Origin: Clostridia bacterium UC5.1-1D10
GTDB taxonomy: Bacteria; Bacillota; Clostridia; Lachnospirales; Anaerotignaceae
Assembly: GCA_001304995.1 (NCBI GenBank)
Contig: BBZU01000003.1
Span: 124,001 to 188,000 of the forward strand
Direction: 5' to 3'
Length of the DNA stretch: 64,000 nt
Position numbers and translations under genes: made by a program
In this document: one piece after another, positions 45,318-55,729 of the stretch
Layout: each line of letters opens with the position of its first letter
Numbering within the stretch: the first letter of the stretch is position 1
The notes under the pieces: model-generated
The model's database searches: none
The model's input: the letters and a program-made list of their open reading frames with translations, nothing else
Told to the model about the DNA's origin: nothing

Positions 45318-46373
45318 TTAAATATAGAATTTCACGGAAATATCCTCGATTGCGTTCAAAATCTTATAGGATGCGGATAAGAATACGTTTGTGCCCGTAT
45401 TTGCCCCTTTGATCTCCTGTTCTGTCATTTCAGACGTATCAATCCCCTGCCCTTTCAAATAGTTTGTCTGGGCTTCCATGTCAACACCTGTTACGATGTT
45501 CTGATCCAGCAGTTCCTCATCCCGCAGCCCTTCCAGATATGCCTGAATGGAAATGATCAGCAAACATTTATTATCATAGCTGTTTGCGAATTTGCCGATA
45601 TAGACATCCTCGCAGGTGGTTTTGATATCGGTATAGATCATATCCATGATGTCCACAATTTTGATGGACTTGTAATCTGCGCTTTTGGTCTGACCTACTG
45701 TCACCAGGCTGTTGACTGCACGACCAACCTTTACTTTCTCCCCATCATGGAAGATCACAAGCTCACCGGCATCGATTTTGGCGTCCAATTCTGATTTCGT
45801 GAATTTTGGAACATCTTCCACTTCAGACAAAGGATAGTATGTCGCACTGACGGAAAGTGGAGTACCTGCCAGCAGGCTTGCCATACGAGAGCAATATTCC
45901 GCCGCACTGTATGTTTTTTCTCCAACTTTGATATCAGCCGTTGTAAAATTGATGATCCCTTCATGATCCGCTTTCGCATTTGGCAGCACTGCCTTTACAC
46001 GAATCCCTTTGTTATCCCGTAAGGTTTTGATAAAAGTGATAATGCTGGTTACTTCTTCCGGCGTTACAGTTGGAGGCGCCACAAAATAATCAAACTTTGT
46101 CACTTCCAAAAATTTCAGACCGTTTGCTACCGTATCCGTCAGAATCACCTGCACATACTTTACAGGCATACTGCCGCCATAAAAGGCACGTTCCAAGTAT
46201 GCTTTATTGTCTTCCGTCAATCCCTCCGGAATCTGCGTAACGTCTTCGACCTTCGTTACACCGGCGTCCTTCTCCGCCTCGATCAGCATCACAGCCACGA
46301 TGCCACGCTCACCACGCTTAATGGCTGTAGATGCTTTGCTTTTAAATTCAATCAAAATATTGGGTAATCCCAT
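45318..46373 (-). CDS. Tail sheath protein (XkdK type)
   Basis: 351 residues. The start GLPNILIEFKSKASTAIKRG, the middle YFVAPPTVTPEEVTSIITFI and the C-terminal GTNVFLSASYKILNAIEDIS fit the phage tail sheath family. Its presence shows that the phage has a contractile tail. Confidence 0.9.
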   Translation of the reverse strand: MGLPNILIEFKSKASTAIKRGERGIVAVMLIEAEKDAGVTKVEDVTQIPEGLTEDNKAYLERAFYGGSMPVKYVQVILTDTVANGLKFLEVTKFDYFVAPPTVTPEEVTSIITFIKTLRDNKGIRVKAVLPNAKADHEGIINFTTADIKVGEKTYSAAEYCSRMASLLAGTPLSVSATYYPLSEVEDVPKFTKSELDAKIDAGELVIFHDGEKVKVGRAVNSLVTVGQTKSADYKSIKIVDIMDMIYTDIKTTCEDVYIGKFANSYDNKCLLIISIQAYLEGLRDEELLDQNIVTGVDMEAQTNYLKGQGIDTSEMTEQEIKGANTGTNVFLSASYKILNAIEDISVKFYI

Positions 46374-46832
46374 TTACTTCACCCTTTCTGTAAAATGCAC
46401 ATTCTCCGCTGCATCCATATTTTCTTCTTCCTCGAACATGGCAAATGGTGCATCCTCCTTATATTCAAATCGAATATAGAAAGAAAGCTGTTCATCCGCA
46501 TCATTTGTTTCATACGTAAAAAGAAGCGTTCGATTTCCTACCGTCAAAAGAAATGTGTTCAAAAAAGCAGTCACCTTTTCTTCAATTTCCAGTTTTTCAT
46601 CAAAATCCGTCGTGCCATAACCATCTGTTCTGCCGAAGTAAATAATTTGTATTTCTCTGTTCGTGTCCTGGAAAAATGCGTTGTGCCTGCTTTCCTCATT
46701 GAAGCTAGGCAAATAAAGGAAAGCAGGAGGGGAATATCCTTCCCCTATCTTTCCAAAATAATGCTCCGCTTCCGGAACGCATTTTGCAAATTCATTTTTC
46801 AATGCCTGAAGAATCTCTTTCTTTCCTGTCAA
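46374..46832 (-). CDS. Tail terminator-like protein (XkdJ/DUF6838 type)
   Basis: 152 residues; FNEESRHNAFFQDTNREIQI, RTLLFTYETNDADEQLSFYI and the place directly before the sheath gene fit the minor tail-terminator family of PBSX-type phages. It should cap the tail and join it to the head. Overlaps the start of the previous gene's stop by four bases. Confidence 0.75.
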   Translation of the reverse strand: MTGKKEILQALKNEFAKCVPEAEHYFGKIGEGYSPPAFLYLPSFNEESRHNAFFQDTNREIQIIYFGRTDGYGTTDFDEKLEIEEKVTAFLNTFLLTVGNRTLLFTYETNDADEQLSFYIRFEYKEDAPFAMFEEEENMDAAENVHFTERVK

Positions 46833-47282
46833 AACAGATCACCCACCAACTTTTCCACCATTTCCTCTGCGTCACTAATCAACTCGTCTTCCAAGTCATT
46901 CATGGCGTTTCGATACATATGTTTCCCTGGTACCCAGCCTACTACGGCACCTGCGCTTCTTGGATTGGTGCTTTGCAGCTCTTTTTTCGGTACTTTCAGA
47001 GGGCCGCCCCGAACCAGTTTGTGTCCATTTTCTACAAGATGTGCATGTGGTGCAATTTTTGCATTATTACGCACAGCCGCATATCCGCCGCCGCTGCCAA
47101 TATCCAGTGTTACACCTTCCAGCAAATGTCCTGTAACCTCTTTTGTTGTGGTGGATATATTCTGCAGCACCTTCCGCTGCATTTTCTCACCAGCATTTTC
47201 TACGACTTCACGCCTTGCGTCCGGAAATTTTTTTTAACATTGCTTCAAATGCCTTGTCCAAGTCTTTCAAGCTTTGTTCCAT
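46829..47282 (-). CDS. HK97 gp10-like tail-completion protein, one surplus base
   Basis: About 150 residues from an ATG with GAAAGGGG. The frame changes at eight A/T (47228-47235); removing one gives EAMLKKFPDARREVVENAGE and joins a frame ending at 46,829. The central SGGGYAAVRNNAKIAPHAHL and VENGHKLVRGG motifs are classic for the gp10/XkdI family. Confidence 0.82.
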
Positions 47283-47621
47283 CCTGATTTCCCCTTTCCG
47301 TAATATCCGCAACAGCTTTGATTTTCAAATACTCATTTCGGTACATCACATTGTCAATGAAGAAATGTTATAGAGATTCCCTCGAAACAAGATTCTGTCT
47401 TTTTCCGTCAGGTCACGGCAAGCGGAATACCGGATCACAAATTCAACAGTCCTTTCCACGCCGTATTCCTTTGCTTCCCAGTATTCCTTTCCATGCAGAC
47501 CGTTTACCTTCGCCCACACTTTTTTAAGGGGCAGAAAAGAAATTTTTGTATCCCCGTAAATCCCCTGCGTTTTTGTCAGGCGCTGGATTTCGATACGGTT
47601 TCTCAATTCTCCTGGCTGCAT
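47245..47621 (-). CDS. Head closure protein (SPP1 gp16-like), one base missing
   Basis: About 125 residues. MQPGELRNRIEIQRLTKT is the diagnostic start of PF05521-type head-tail adaptors. The frame breaks near 47,365; one more base gives LYNISSIDNVMYRNEYLKIK and extends the protein into the start of the next gene, the usual overlap. Confidence 0.78.
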
Positions 47622-47633
47622 TCAGCTCCCCCC

Positions 47634-47941
47634 TTACAGAATGATGCGGCAGTATTGGTTGATGATTGCCGATGCCGCCGGATTGATATTTGGTGTTTTC
47701 CCGGATGTCAGAATGGTATAGGTGCGATTTTCGTACATATCCGCCGCAAGCATTAAAAAGCAAGGGTGAGATCTGCTTTTGTATCGATCTCCTCCTCGCT
47801 CATACCTGTTTGGCTTTGAATAAACTGTTTGCCTGCATCCATGATGGCTGCAAAGAGGATATCTTCCTCCTCTTCACCTTCTGCACGGCAAAACAATTTC
47901 ACTTCCTCTATGGTCAGGTCACTGATCTTCACAGGCGTCAC
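47634..47941 (-). CDS. Head-tail connector protein (gp6-like), one base missing
   Basis: About 102 residues. KISDLTIEEVKLFCRAEGEE and the helical pattern fit the HK97 gp6-like connector family (PF05135). Five A/T (47755-47759) lack one base; restoring it gives ADLTLAFLMLAADMYENRT and ends at 47,634. Confidence 0.75.
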
Positions 47942-48341
47942 CCTCTACCTCTGCTCCAATTTCCACTTCGACCTCTGCAATCCGCTGAATGATTTCTTTT
48001 TTTGTTCCGGCTGTAGAAACTCCCATTTCTTTTGCCAGTTTTTTCAGGTCTGCGGCTGACATTTCTTCCAGATCCGCTTCATCCAGATAACCAACTTGCA
48101 GTTCCGCTTCGTCCGCACTGTGATCTGTGCTGTCTTCTGCATTGGAATTCTGATTTTCTGTAGTTTCTTCCTGTGCCTTATCAGGTTCGGACGGTTCCTG
48201 ACCATTCACCATGATTTTTGTTACATATCCCGCTTCCAGCAGATCTTGCAACGTATCATTTTCTTCCAGTTCCATTTCCTGTCCCTGTCCCATAGATACT
48301 TTCCCTCCAAAACTTTTTAACGCTTTTACCCACATATGCAT
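47919..48341 (-). CDS. Phage protein with acidic centre and SAP-like C-terminal motif
   Basis: 140 residues. The N-terminus (WVKALKSFGGKVSMGQGQEM) resembles small capsid-associated proteins; residues 50-90 are Glu/Asp/Ser-rich; the end (MSAADLKKLAKEMGVSTAGT, then KKEIIQRI) is a SAP-type helix-extension-helix. Located just after the capsid gene, so probably a capsid decoration or DNA-contact protein. It overlaps the next start by 23 bases. Confidence 0.65.
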   Translation of the reverse strand: MHMWVKALKSFGGKVSMGQGQEMELEENDTLQDLLEAGYVTKIMVNGQEPSEPDKAQEETTENQNSNAEDSTDHSADEAELQVGYLDEADLEEMSAADLKKLAKEMGVSTAGTKKEIIQRIAEVEVEIGAEVEGDACEDQ

Positions 48342-48355
48342 ATCCCCCCTTCTGC

Positions 48356-49501
48356 TCAGGCAGATTTCATTTTCAGTACAGCCAGTTTCTGGTGGTGAGA
48401 AACTTTACTGTCAAATTCCAACCAGGAAATAATACCGATTGCGTGCAGTTCCGCATATTTTTCACGTAAAACCTTGATTTCGATGTTTTCCCGCATATTT
48501 ACGGACAAACCGCTGTAATCGCCATAGAGAATAGCCGCAGCATCTGCCGCAATCTGTGGCATATTATCGGAAAGATAAACAGGTTTCCCAAGCAATTTAT
48601 AAGGGAATTCGCCGGAAAGGTCATCCTGCAGAAGATATCTGCCGTTTCCGTCCTTCAACTGCTTCAGCACCACAAAAGTATCCGGATGCATGGTCCAACA
48701 AGCATTTTTCTGAAATTTCTGCTTTACTCTTGCCTGAAGCGCAATCAGTTCATCTGTTGTAATGGCTGTTGCCGCTGCCGCAACCAATACATTATTGGTT
48801 GCCAGTGCGCCTTCATTTTTTCCGCTTTCACCATTGAGCAGCTTTCCTTCCAAGAAAATAGCAATTTCTTCTGCCATCTGGCTGATGACGAAATCTACCA
48901 CACTGAAAGAACCGTTATTTTCCAAAGATTCTCCGATCAATGTCAATGCACCTGCCAGGAAGCCATCCAGATCGACAGAAGTAAATTTACCGGAATCTGC
49001 GGTCAAAGCAGTAAATTCTTCGCTGAACGCCACTTTAATATCATGTTCATCATTTTTTCCCCATACGGGAATTTTCAATTTTCCTTTTACATGATACATA
49101 GTTGCTTTTTCCAGAATCGGGCATCTGTCTTTTACTTCCTTGATGATGCGGTTTGCAATGGTTGTGGGGATGATGGCGCCGTTATCTCCCATAGTCAGGT
49201 TCTTTTCGCCTGCACGTTCTTCCACCTTATTCAGGATATAATTACAAAACGCTCTTTCTTCCAGTTCTTCGGTGGTAGGCTCTTTTTCTTCCCCTTTCGG
49301 CTTGAACCCTTTTTCTTTTCTGGCTCTTTCTTCTGCCGCAATGGTGCTGTCAATCTGTTCAATCTCTTTTTCCAGATTTTTAAACTTTTCCAGTTCTTCC
49401 TGAGCCATAGCTCTTTCTTCTGTTTTTGCGGTATTTACCAGTGTTTCCATTTCCTGAACCTTTTCTGCTCTGTTCTCCTGTAATTTTTTCAAAAAACTCA
49501 T
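48356..49501 (-). CDS. Major capsid protein, HK97 fold
   Basis: 381 residues from ATG 49,501 with AAAGGAG seven bases upstream. The N-terminal 100 residues are a charged coiled coil (the delta domain removed by the protease), followed by the HK97 core: TMGDNGAIIPTTIANRIIKE, TADSGKFTSVDLDGFLAGAL, CWTMHPDTFVVLKQLKDGNG and KPVYLSDNMPQI. It builds the icosahedral head. Confidence 0.92.
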   Translation of the reverse strand: MSFLKKLQENRAEKVQEMETLVNTAKTEERAMAQEELEKFKNLEKEIEQIDSTIAAEERARKEKGFKPKGEEKEPTTEELEERAFCNYILNKVEERAGEKNLTMGDNGAIIPTTIANRIIKEVKDRCPILEKATMYHVKGKLKIPVWGKNDEHDIKVAFSEEFTALTADSGKFTSVDLDGFLAGALTLIGESLENNGSFSVVDFVISQMAEEIAIFLEGKLLNGESGKNEGALATNNVLVAAAATAITTDELIALQARVKQKFQKNACWTMHPDTFVVLKQLKDGNGRYLLQDDLSGEFPYKLLGKPVYLSDNMPQIAADAAAILYGDYSGLSVNMRENIEIKVLREKYAELHAIGIISWLEFDSKVSHHQKLAVLKMKSA

Positions 49502-49503
49502 GT

Positions 49504-50094
49504 TCATTCTCCTTTCAGCTTTTTCAGTCTTTCTTCCAGTATGGTGTAGTCCGGTTTCTTCTTTTCCGCTTCAACCTGCATCGTAATTTCACCTGGCATA
49601 GATCTTTCTTCGATTTCTTCCTCTCCTTCTGCCCGAACCTCTACGCTGGTTGCGCTGTAACAAGGGTTTTGGTGGATGACCAATGTGACATGATCCAGTG
49701 TGATTCCTCTGATATGACGCAAGGGCAATTTCCCCTCACGTTCTTCCAAAGAATCAATCACATTTTTCATGCCAAAGCTCCATCCTTTGATCAGTTTTTC
49801 ACGGGCTGCCTTTACCACTTCCGCATCGGATGTAACGGTTTCAGCCTTCAGACCAATGGCATCTTCTTTCAGTGTCAATGATCCGTCACCTGTTCTTGTA
49901 ATGACCCGCTTCCGGTTATGATCGATGGTCATTGGGATATCTGTTCCAGATTCCAATGCCTTGCGAAATACGCCGCTTTCCACCCTTTCAATCACTTTCC
50001 CTCTAGGTGTAATCACCGGGCGGCTCTCACGCTCTACCACATTGACATATCCTTCAATCCGTACTGTGTTATCTGCTCTGACTTCAATCCTCAT
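49504..50094 (-). CDS. Prohead protease, HK97 type
   Basis: 196 residues from an ATG with GGGAGGTG. Catalytic His is seen in MTIDHNRKRVITRT and the Ser in GWSFGMKNVIDS; GYVNVVERESRP and HVTLVIHQNPCYSATSVEVR complete the family pattern. It cleaves the capsid delta domain during maturation. Overlaps the portal stop by 11 bases. Confidence 0.9.
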   Translation of the reverse strand: MRIEVRADNTVRIEGYVNVVERESRPVITPRGKVIERVESGVFRKALESGTDIPMTIDHNRKRVITRTGDGSLTLKEDAIGLKAETVTSDAEVVKAAREKLIKGWSFGMKNVIDSLEEREGKLPLRHIRGITLDHVTLVIHQNPCYSATSVEVRAEGEEEIEERSMPGEITMQVEAEKKKPDYTILEERLKKLKGE

Positions 50095-51322
50095 GCTTCT
50101 CACCTCCCTTCATATTTGAAAAATCCATAACCTTATTGGTGTTTGGCGTATAGATTGTTCCTGTTTTTGGTTCGACCAGCACATCATTCAAACCGATCTT
50201 GATCCAGTTAAAACCAAGTGGCGGCATATCTTCTCTGGCTCGTACTTCGTCGATCTGCATGATATTGTGTTCCACCGCAATGCCATAGGCCTCATAGCGT
50301 TCCTTCAAATCCCCTCTGGTGATTTCTTTTGTATCGAAGGCAAAATAAAAGGACCCTTTCTCCCGTTCCAGAAGAAGGTCCCTGTCCAGAGCCGTTTCGA
50401 TGGTATTCAACAATCCCATCACTACGTCGATATATTCTTTTCTGTCGTTGTCAGTTGCCCCGCCAGTCAAAATACTGGAAGGAAAACCAAAAATTTTACA
50501 AATCTCATCACCATTCGTTTCCTTGTTTTCGTTGAGCTGCATTTCCACAGAGGTATTAGAGCTTTCTTTGAATTTTGCCCCTTTGTTCAGCACCACGACG
50601 TTTTCCGTGTCATTGCTGTACACTTTCCTCCATGCGTTTCTGATGGCGTCTATGGAATCCTTATCGAGCCTGTTTTCTGACTCAATAAACCCTTTCTTGT
50701 TGCCGCCTTTTTTCACCAGATTTTCTTCAAATACCAAAGAATTATAAGCCACTCCAAAAATCAGCGGATTTTCCTGCCAGATAGGCAGAGAAGAAGCACC
50801 ATCTCTGGCTCTGCGGTGAATCTTGAAGAATTCATGGGGCAGATATGTCCGTCCATTGACCATAATGTCATAATCCTTAAAAATTGGATCTGAATTTATC
50901 ACAATGGAAACATCTTCTTCTTTCACATAATGCAGGCTTTTGATTTCCAGCCCTTCTCTGTTGATATAGACATATCCGCCTTTTCCCATATAGTAATCCT
51001 CAATGAGCGCACGCCAAAATTCATCACTGTTGAGCGTGTCCCCCGGATCAGCGTTGAGCAGCCGCAGCCGATAATCGTCTTTGATTTCCCGCACCTCTCC
51101 ATCTACCACCTGATACATGCGTATGGGCAATCGGCAGACGGTACCAGCAATCTTTTCAATACAGCCTTTTACCGTTGGAATCTGGAGCACTGTTTTTTTA
51201 TTGATGTTTGATTCTCCGATCAGTGCCTGCAAAAGGCTTTCTTCCGCAGTTACCATTTGGCTTTCCTCTGCCCTGTCCTCTGTGATTCCAAAAAAATCTT
51301 TCATACGTTCCAAAAATCCCAA
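50084..51322 (-). CDS. Portal protein
   Basis: 412 residues from a TTG start behind AAGGAGG. GESNINKKTVLQIPTVKGCI, DPGDTLNSDEFWRALIEDYY, FGFPSSILTGGATDNDRKEY and AVEHNIMQIDEVRAREDMPP are the HK97-type portal pattern. It forms the ring through which DNA enters the head. Confidence 0.92.
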   Translation of the reverse strand: MGFLERMKDFFGITEDRAEESQMVTAEESLLQALIGESNINKKTVLQIPTVKGCIEKIAGTVCRLPIRMYQVVDGEVREIKDDYRLRLLNADPGDTLNSDEFWRALIEDYYMGKGGYVYINREGLEIKSLHYVKEEDVSIVINSDPIFKDYDIMVNGRTYLPHEFFKIHRRARDGASSLPIWQENPLIFGVAYNSLVFEENLVKKGGNKKGFIESENRLDKDSIDAIRNAWRKVYSNDTENVVVLNKGAKFKESSNTSVEMQLNENKETNGDEICKIFGFPSSILTGGATDNDRKEYIDVVMGLLNTIETALDRDLLLEREKGSFYFAFDTKEITRGDLKERYEAYGIAVEHNIMQIDEVRAREDMPPLGFNWIKIGLNDVLVEPKTGTIYTPNTNKVMDFSNMKGGEKHED

Positions 51323-51337
51323 TTTCTCACCCCCTCC

Positions 51338-53043
51338 TTATATGATTTGTGCGCCCCAACTATCCTCACCGAGCAGCACTGCATCCTGCAGAAGGTAGAT
51401 GGCGTTAATCAGTGATACGACCATGTCCACTTTCCCGGATGATCGTTTCTTATTGACATACTTATTCAAATTGGTGTCCTCGGTGCATCTGGCGTTCTGG
51501 AAATTGATTTCCAGCATCAAGTTTTGTTCGTAGCAAAACAATTTGTTGAGGATATACTCCCGCAGCAGTTTTGTAGGTCTGTGCAGTGTTTTGCTGTGCT
51601 GGATGATTTCCACGCACTCCAACGGGTTTTTATCATCGTTTTCCAGCTTCTGTACGGTCGATAGAGCGTTGTATCGGTCATACCCTACCTGTTCCACTAT
51701 GACGCCGTATTCCTCCGGCAGGGACAGGATAAAGCGTTCCACAAAGCTGTAATCAATGACCTCCTCACCGCAGGCGAAACACTCACCGGCGGCAATGAGT
51801 TTTTTATAATTGACACCTTCTTTTTTGCTTTTGATGACAATTCTTTCTTTGGGGATAAAGCCCCACACTTTTGCATAGATTTTCCCAGTTTTTTCGTCAT
51901 AGGTCACCATTGCCACAGATGTATTATCGTCTGTCTGAGACAGATCCAGTCCGACCCAAACCCTACGCCCCTTCCAAAATGCTTTATCTGCCTCCACACA
52001 GCACTGTCTGACCTTCGTGATATCAATATACCCTTCTGTCCCCAGTCCTTTGTAACGGATGTTATTGTGCTTACAGAGGTAGTTCTCCCGCTTATTCTCA
52101 TAAAGAATTGCGTATTCCCGCTTCTCAAGCAGATTTTCAAAAACATCTTCGTTGTTTACAGCTACAGGATTGCTCTGGTAAATGACCAGATCTTCCGTCT
52201 GCCATAAATCATTTTGCAGAAATTCATCATTTGGCTCATAGAGCAAAGAAAAACGTCTTTTTCTGTTATGCAGACCATCCAGCACCTTTTTTGATATATC
52301 AATTTCGTCAATCATGACGTTATCTTCATTGGGGTACTGGGTACTGATGATAATGCCCAGCTTATTGATCAGCGTGATCTGGGAAGACCTCATTGCTTCC
52401 ACTGGATAGCTGTCCATGGCTCCTGCTTCATCTGCCAGAAAAGCATTCGCCAATTTACCATCCATCCTGTCTTCCGAATATGCCAAAGGGGTATACTCGC
52501 TGTCCGTCAATTTACAGCGGATCTCACTGCGCAGGATTTTGAAAACACTCTCATCCGCAATGGCAGGGCTGCACTTTATGATTTTCCTGATACTCAGCTT
52601 CAGTTCTGACGACAGTTTCAAATCCGGCGCAACGGAAAAGAATCTGGAAAAAGGCGGTTCTGTTAACATCAGCAGTATGAAAATAACTGCCGAATAAAAA
52701 CGTTTTTGAAATTTTTTCTGCAGATTTCCAGCACTGCCGTTGTGTAATATCGGATATCTCGCCCTTTGCTGTCATACTTTTTCGTGCAGAGCACAGCAAT
52801 AATCAAAAACCAGGCGTAATCTTCCATGCCGTCTGCCATTGGGCAAAGCAAATCTGGGTGAATCATAATCTTGAGCAAATTCGATATCTTTTCCACTGCC
52901 TTTTCATCCACAAAGGCTTCTTTGCTCTTTCCGTCAGCTATTTCCAGCCATTGTTCCGCCTGTTTTTTGATATAACGCCCCACTTTTTCTGTTTTCTGGC
53001 TGTATGCACCATAATGCGTATTGATACGCCTTTGTTTTTTCAA
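51338..53043 (-). CDS. Terminase large subunit, broken near the ATPase P-loop
   Basis: About 568 residues. The N-terminal frame (TTG start, overlapping the small-subunit gene) reaches EICRKNFK, where the A5/T5 stretch 52690-52701 shifts the frame; one added A joins to LLMLTEPPFSRFFSVAPDL. Later motifs include the Walker B-type ADEAGAM (preceded by ANAFL) and the nuclease motif VWVGLDLSQTDDNT, then a C-terminal Asp in KVDMVVSLINAIY. The adenine-binding and P-loop region itself (IPRKNGKT in relatives) reads RKNFK, so its true sequence needs checking. Confidence 0.87.
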
Positions 53044-53588
53044 CCACCTTTCAATACCTCCAAGAGCGGATTCGTTGGTGTTTCTTCTTTTTTGGGCACA
53101 TTCCGCAGGGCAGACGCAATGGTCATAATATTTTCTTTCTCAATATCCATCAGCATTTTTCTTTTTGCCTGAACCTGTTTGTCCAGATCAATGATGTTTT
53201 TCTGTATCTGATTTTTCAGCTTGTAAAATGCGCTGACGGACATCCCGCTGTCGATCAAGTTCTCCCGATCTGCGTCCAAGTTGCGTAAATCTTGAAAGAA
53301 CTGCTCCCGTTTTCCTTCAAACTCAAAACACTCCGCATAAAGGAGGCAGTAGCGGTTGATCACATTCTCGTAGATGGCATCCCATTTGTTGATGCTCATC
53401 AATATTTTTTTCAATCTAAGGAATTCCTTATGGGCAGTCAGATTCTGCCTGGTCTCTGGTTTCTCTTTCAACGTTTCACCAGTTGCAAACGCAGCTTCGC
53501 CCTTTTTTCGAGCGTCCATTTCTGCTTTTGTACGATGGCTTTTTTTCTCTTGTGCCAACACCGCATACGGTTTTGATGGTCTGCCCAT
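53040..53588 (-). CDS. Terminase small subunit, P27 family
   Basis: 182 residues from an ATG with AAGGAGG. Begins MGRPSKPYAVLAQEKKSHRT, typical of P27-type small terminases; the rest is helical with a coiled coil (QKNIIDLDKQVQAKRKMLMD). It recognises the packaging site next to the large subunit. Upstream lies the HNH gene, the common HNH-terminase pairing of HK97-type phages. Confidence 0.85.
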   Translation of the reverse strand: MGRPSKPYAVLAQEKKSHRTKAEMDARKKGEAAFATGETLKEKPETRQNLTAHKEFLRLKKILMSINKWDAIYENVINRYCLLYAECFEFEGKREQFFQDLRNLDADRENLIDSGMSVSAFYKLKNQIQKNIIDLDKQVQAKRKMLMDIEKENIMTIASALRNVPKKEETPTNPLLEVLKGG

Positions 53589-53696
53589 GTTACCTCCTCC
53601 TTTCTGCCATTTTCATTTCGTTTTCATTTTGGGAATATTTTGTGAAGAAAGGAGGCCTCGTGGTCTTGGAAGTTTCTGATTTTTCAGACCTTACCC

Positions 53697-54107
53697 CTAG
53701 GGGGGTATCTCCACCGAGGCTTGGCATCCATTCTCCTCATTTTCTTTGGCAATCTCCAGCAGCAAAGATGCAGGAATTATCCCGTCGTCAGCCATTTTAT
53801 GGTGCCGTACACAAAGGGTAATCAGGTTCTCATTTTCCAGACGCAAATCATAGTCTTCTGCCAATGGAACAATGTGGTGCACCTCCAACTCTTGGCTGTT
53901 AAATTGCCGGACTGTTTCAAATAGTTTTTTCATGCAAATTTGGCACAAAAACCCATCTCTTTCTTTTTATTTCTTTCGCCTTTTTCGTCCAGACATTCTT
54001 AGATCGAAAACGGTTTTGTTCTGTTCCGTATTTCTTTCGAATTGGTTTTTTGGAACAGATATGTTTTTGTCATGGATCCGACCGCAATAAGGACATGACC
54101 TTAACAT
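53697..54107 (-). CDS. HNH endonuclease, two indels in the N-terminal half
   Basis: About 136 residues from an ATG with AAAGGAG. Repaired reading: MLRSCPYCGRIHDKNISVP, a basic linker, then a CQICM zinc pair, the HNH core LEVHHIVPLAEDYDLRLENE and LITLCVRHHKMA. Indels fall in A runs near 54,010 and 53,965. Small HNH enzymes beside terminase genes assist DNA packaging in many phages. Confidence 0.82.
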
Positions 54108-54131
54108 TACTATCTCCTTTCTTGCAAATAA

Positions 54132-54164
54132 AAAATCCCGATAAATTTAATTTATCGAGATTTT
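54132..54164. terminator. Terminator of the RexAB-like cassette
   Basis: AAAATCCCGATAAA (54132-54145) pairs with TTTATCGAGATTTT (54151-54164) with one mismatch; A- and T-rich flanks make it bidirectional. It separates the cassette from the late operon. Confidence 0.65.
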
Positions 54165-54184
54165 TTCATTTTATAAAACAACAT

Positions 54185-54737
54185 TTACTTCTTAATTTTT
54201 TTAACAATCTCTTCGATATCACTTTGAATTATTGCCATTTTCTTTACAATGTCTCTCTTCCATCTATTTTCTTCATCAATTTCTTTGTCCATATTTTGAA
54301 CATTAAATTTAAATATGACAAACAAAACAAAAAAGAAGTAAATTAAATGCAAAATTGCCCAGATTGAAACAGCGAAAAGGATAATATTTTCCCCTTGCAT
54401 TTCTGGAATAAAGCCCAAAGCCAATACCACAAATATACTACTAATCAATCCCCACATCATAATCTGGAGAAGCTGTTGCTCTATTTTCTTTTTCAAAAGT
54501 GCTTCCATGATTTTTGTAGCTGAAATAGCAAGAATAGAAAGCATTGTAATATAAATACCAGTAGTAATAGAAAAAAATTCTATTAATAATGCCTTTCTTT
54601 CGTAAGAAAAATATGTTTCCAAACTTGTATTGATTGAAACAAAAAAATTATTTTTCTAAAAAAACAGTAAATATCCCAAGTGCGAACAAAAAGATTATAT
54701 TTAGGATAAATCCTTTTCTCATAAACTTTTTATCCAT
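54185..54737 (-). CDS. Small four-helix membrane protein, RexB-like in layout, one surplus base
   Basis: About 184 residues. Starts at ATG 54,737, which overlaps the stop of the preceding gene (TAATG). The first helix (FILNIIFLFALGIFTVFL) is separated from the rest by a frame change at five A/T near 54,656; removing one base gives KNNFFVSINTSLETYFSYE. Three more helices follow (SITTGIYITMLSILAISA; WGLISSIFVVLALGF; FAVSIWAILHLIYFFFVLFV), then a basic-acidic helical tail ending IEEIVKKIKK. Family not recognised. The paired arrangement, size and topology are like lambda RexB, an exclusion channel; homology is not shown. Confidence 0.6.
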
Positions 54738-55729
54738 TAGTCGCCTTCTTTCCAATCCAAATTTAGTTCATAATCTTCATCTGTTTCTTTTCCTATTCCA
54801 TTTAGAAATTCTTGAACACTAGTGGTGAAATACTCTCTTTGTTTTAAATAGACATCTGCTGAATGGTTCAGTAAGAATTCTGGAGACAATTTAGATTCAG
54901 TACTTGTAAATGTCCCTCTTAAAAATGAATCTACATTCTTTAATTTAAATGTTTCTATCTTTTCTGTTCTATTGTCCTCATATTTCAATTCAATTTCTTT
55001 GATAAAACGGGAATTTAAATTTAATTGTTCTAATAAAGTCATTATAGAATCCTTATTTAATCTTTCTGTCTTTTTACTTCTTCCTAAGCCAATACTAAAT
55101 GACAAATACTTGCCGTCAGCATTTTCTTTGCTTGCAGTCGCCATATTCCATAACGCAGATGTTAAACTACTAGTTTGATCCATTTCACTTTTAAAATAAT
55201 TATTGATATCGTCTCCAAGATCGACCGAAACTAGTATGGCTGTCACTTTATTAGAATTTCTAATATTCACCAAAGATCTTTCAAAAGTCACATGCTTCAT
55301 TTTTAATACACAATCATCTTCTTCAAATAAATAAGAATTCAAATACGTACAAAACTCTTGTTGGGAAGGTCCTCTGCTATTTGTTGTATACATTGCCAAA
55401 CAATGTCGTTTACTATATACAAGACAGTTAATATCAAACATATCTGATTCTAATTCAATTAGTTTTCCAGGATCTTCACTGTCTACCGCATAAGGTTTAT
55501 TTTTTGTAATAGGTTTACCAAAAGGAACTACTAAAATATCATCATCCTTTGAATTGCGTGAATACAAAAAAATCCTAAAAACATCTCCGTTTATCGAACG
55601 AACCACCCTAGGATCCTTCTCCCGTAACTTTGCTTCAATCTTATCTAAAAATGCAACTATGTCCCTCTTAATACCATTTCCATCTTTATCGTAAAAACCA
55701 ATTGTATAAAAATATGTGTGTTTGCCCAA
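54737..55729 (-). CDS. Cytosolic protein of unknown family, RexA-like in layout
   Basis: 330 residues. I chose the TTG at 55,729 because CCTCCC/GGGAGG lies eight bases before it. The protein is soluble, without a signal: HTYFYTIGFYDKDGNGIKRD, then FLDKIEAKLREKDPRVVR, INGDVFRIFLYSR, and the segment MYTTNSRGPSQQEFCTYLNS, which recalls the GPTTSDLTDFL region of lambda RexA in pattern but not enough to claim homology. The second half is helical with conserved-looking YLSFSIGLGRSKKTE. It is A+T-rich compared with flanking phage genes and coupled to a membrane protein gene. No enzyme motif recognised. Confidence 0.6.
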   Translation of the reverse strand: MGKHTYFYTIGFYDKDGNGIKRDIVAFLDKIEAKLREKDPRVVRSINGDVFRIFLYSRNSKDDDILVVPFGKPITKNKPYAVDSEDPGKLIELESDMFDINCLVYSKRHCLAMYTTNSRGPSQQEFCTYLNSYLFEEDDCVLKMKHVTFERSLVNIRNSNKVTAILVSVDLGDDINNYFKSEMDQTSSLTSALWNMATASKENADGKYLSFSIGLGRSKKTERLNKDSIMTLLEQLNLNSRFIKEIELKYEDNRTEKIETFKLKNVDSFLRGTFTSTESKLSPEFLLNHSADVYLKQREYFTTSVQEFLNGIGKETDEDYELNLDWKEGD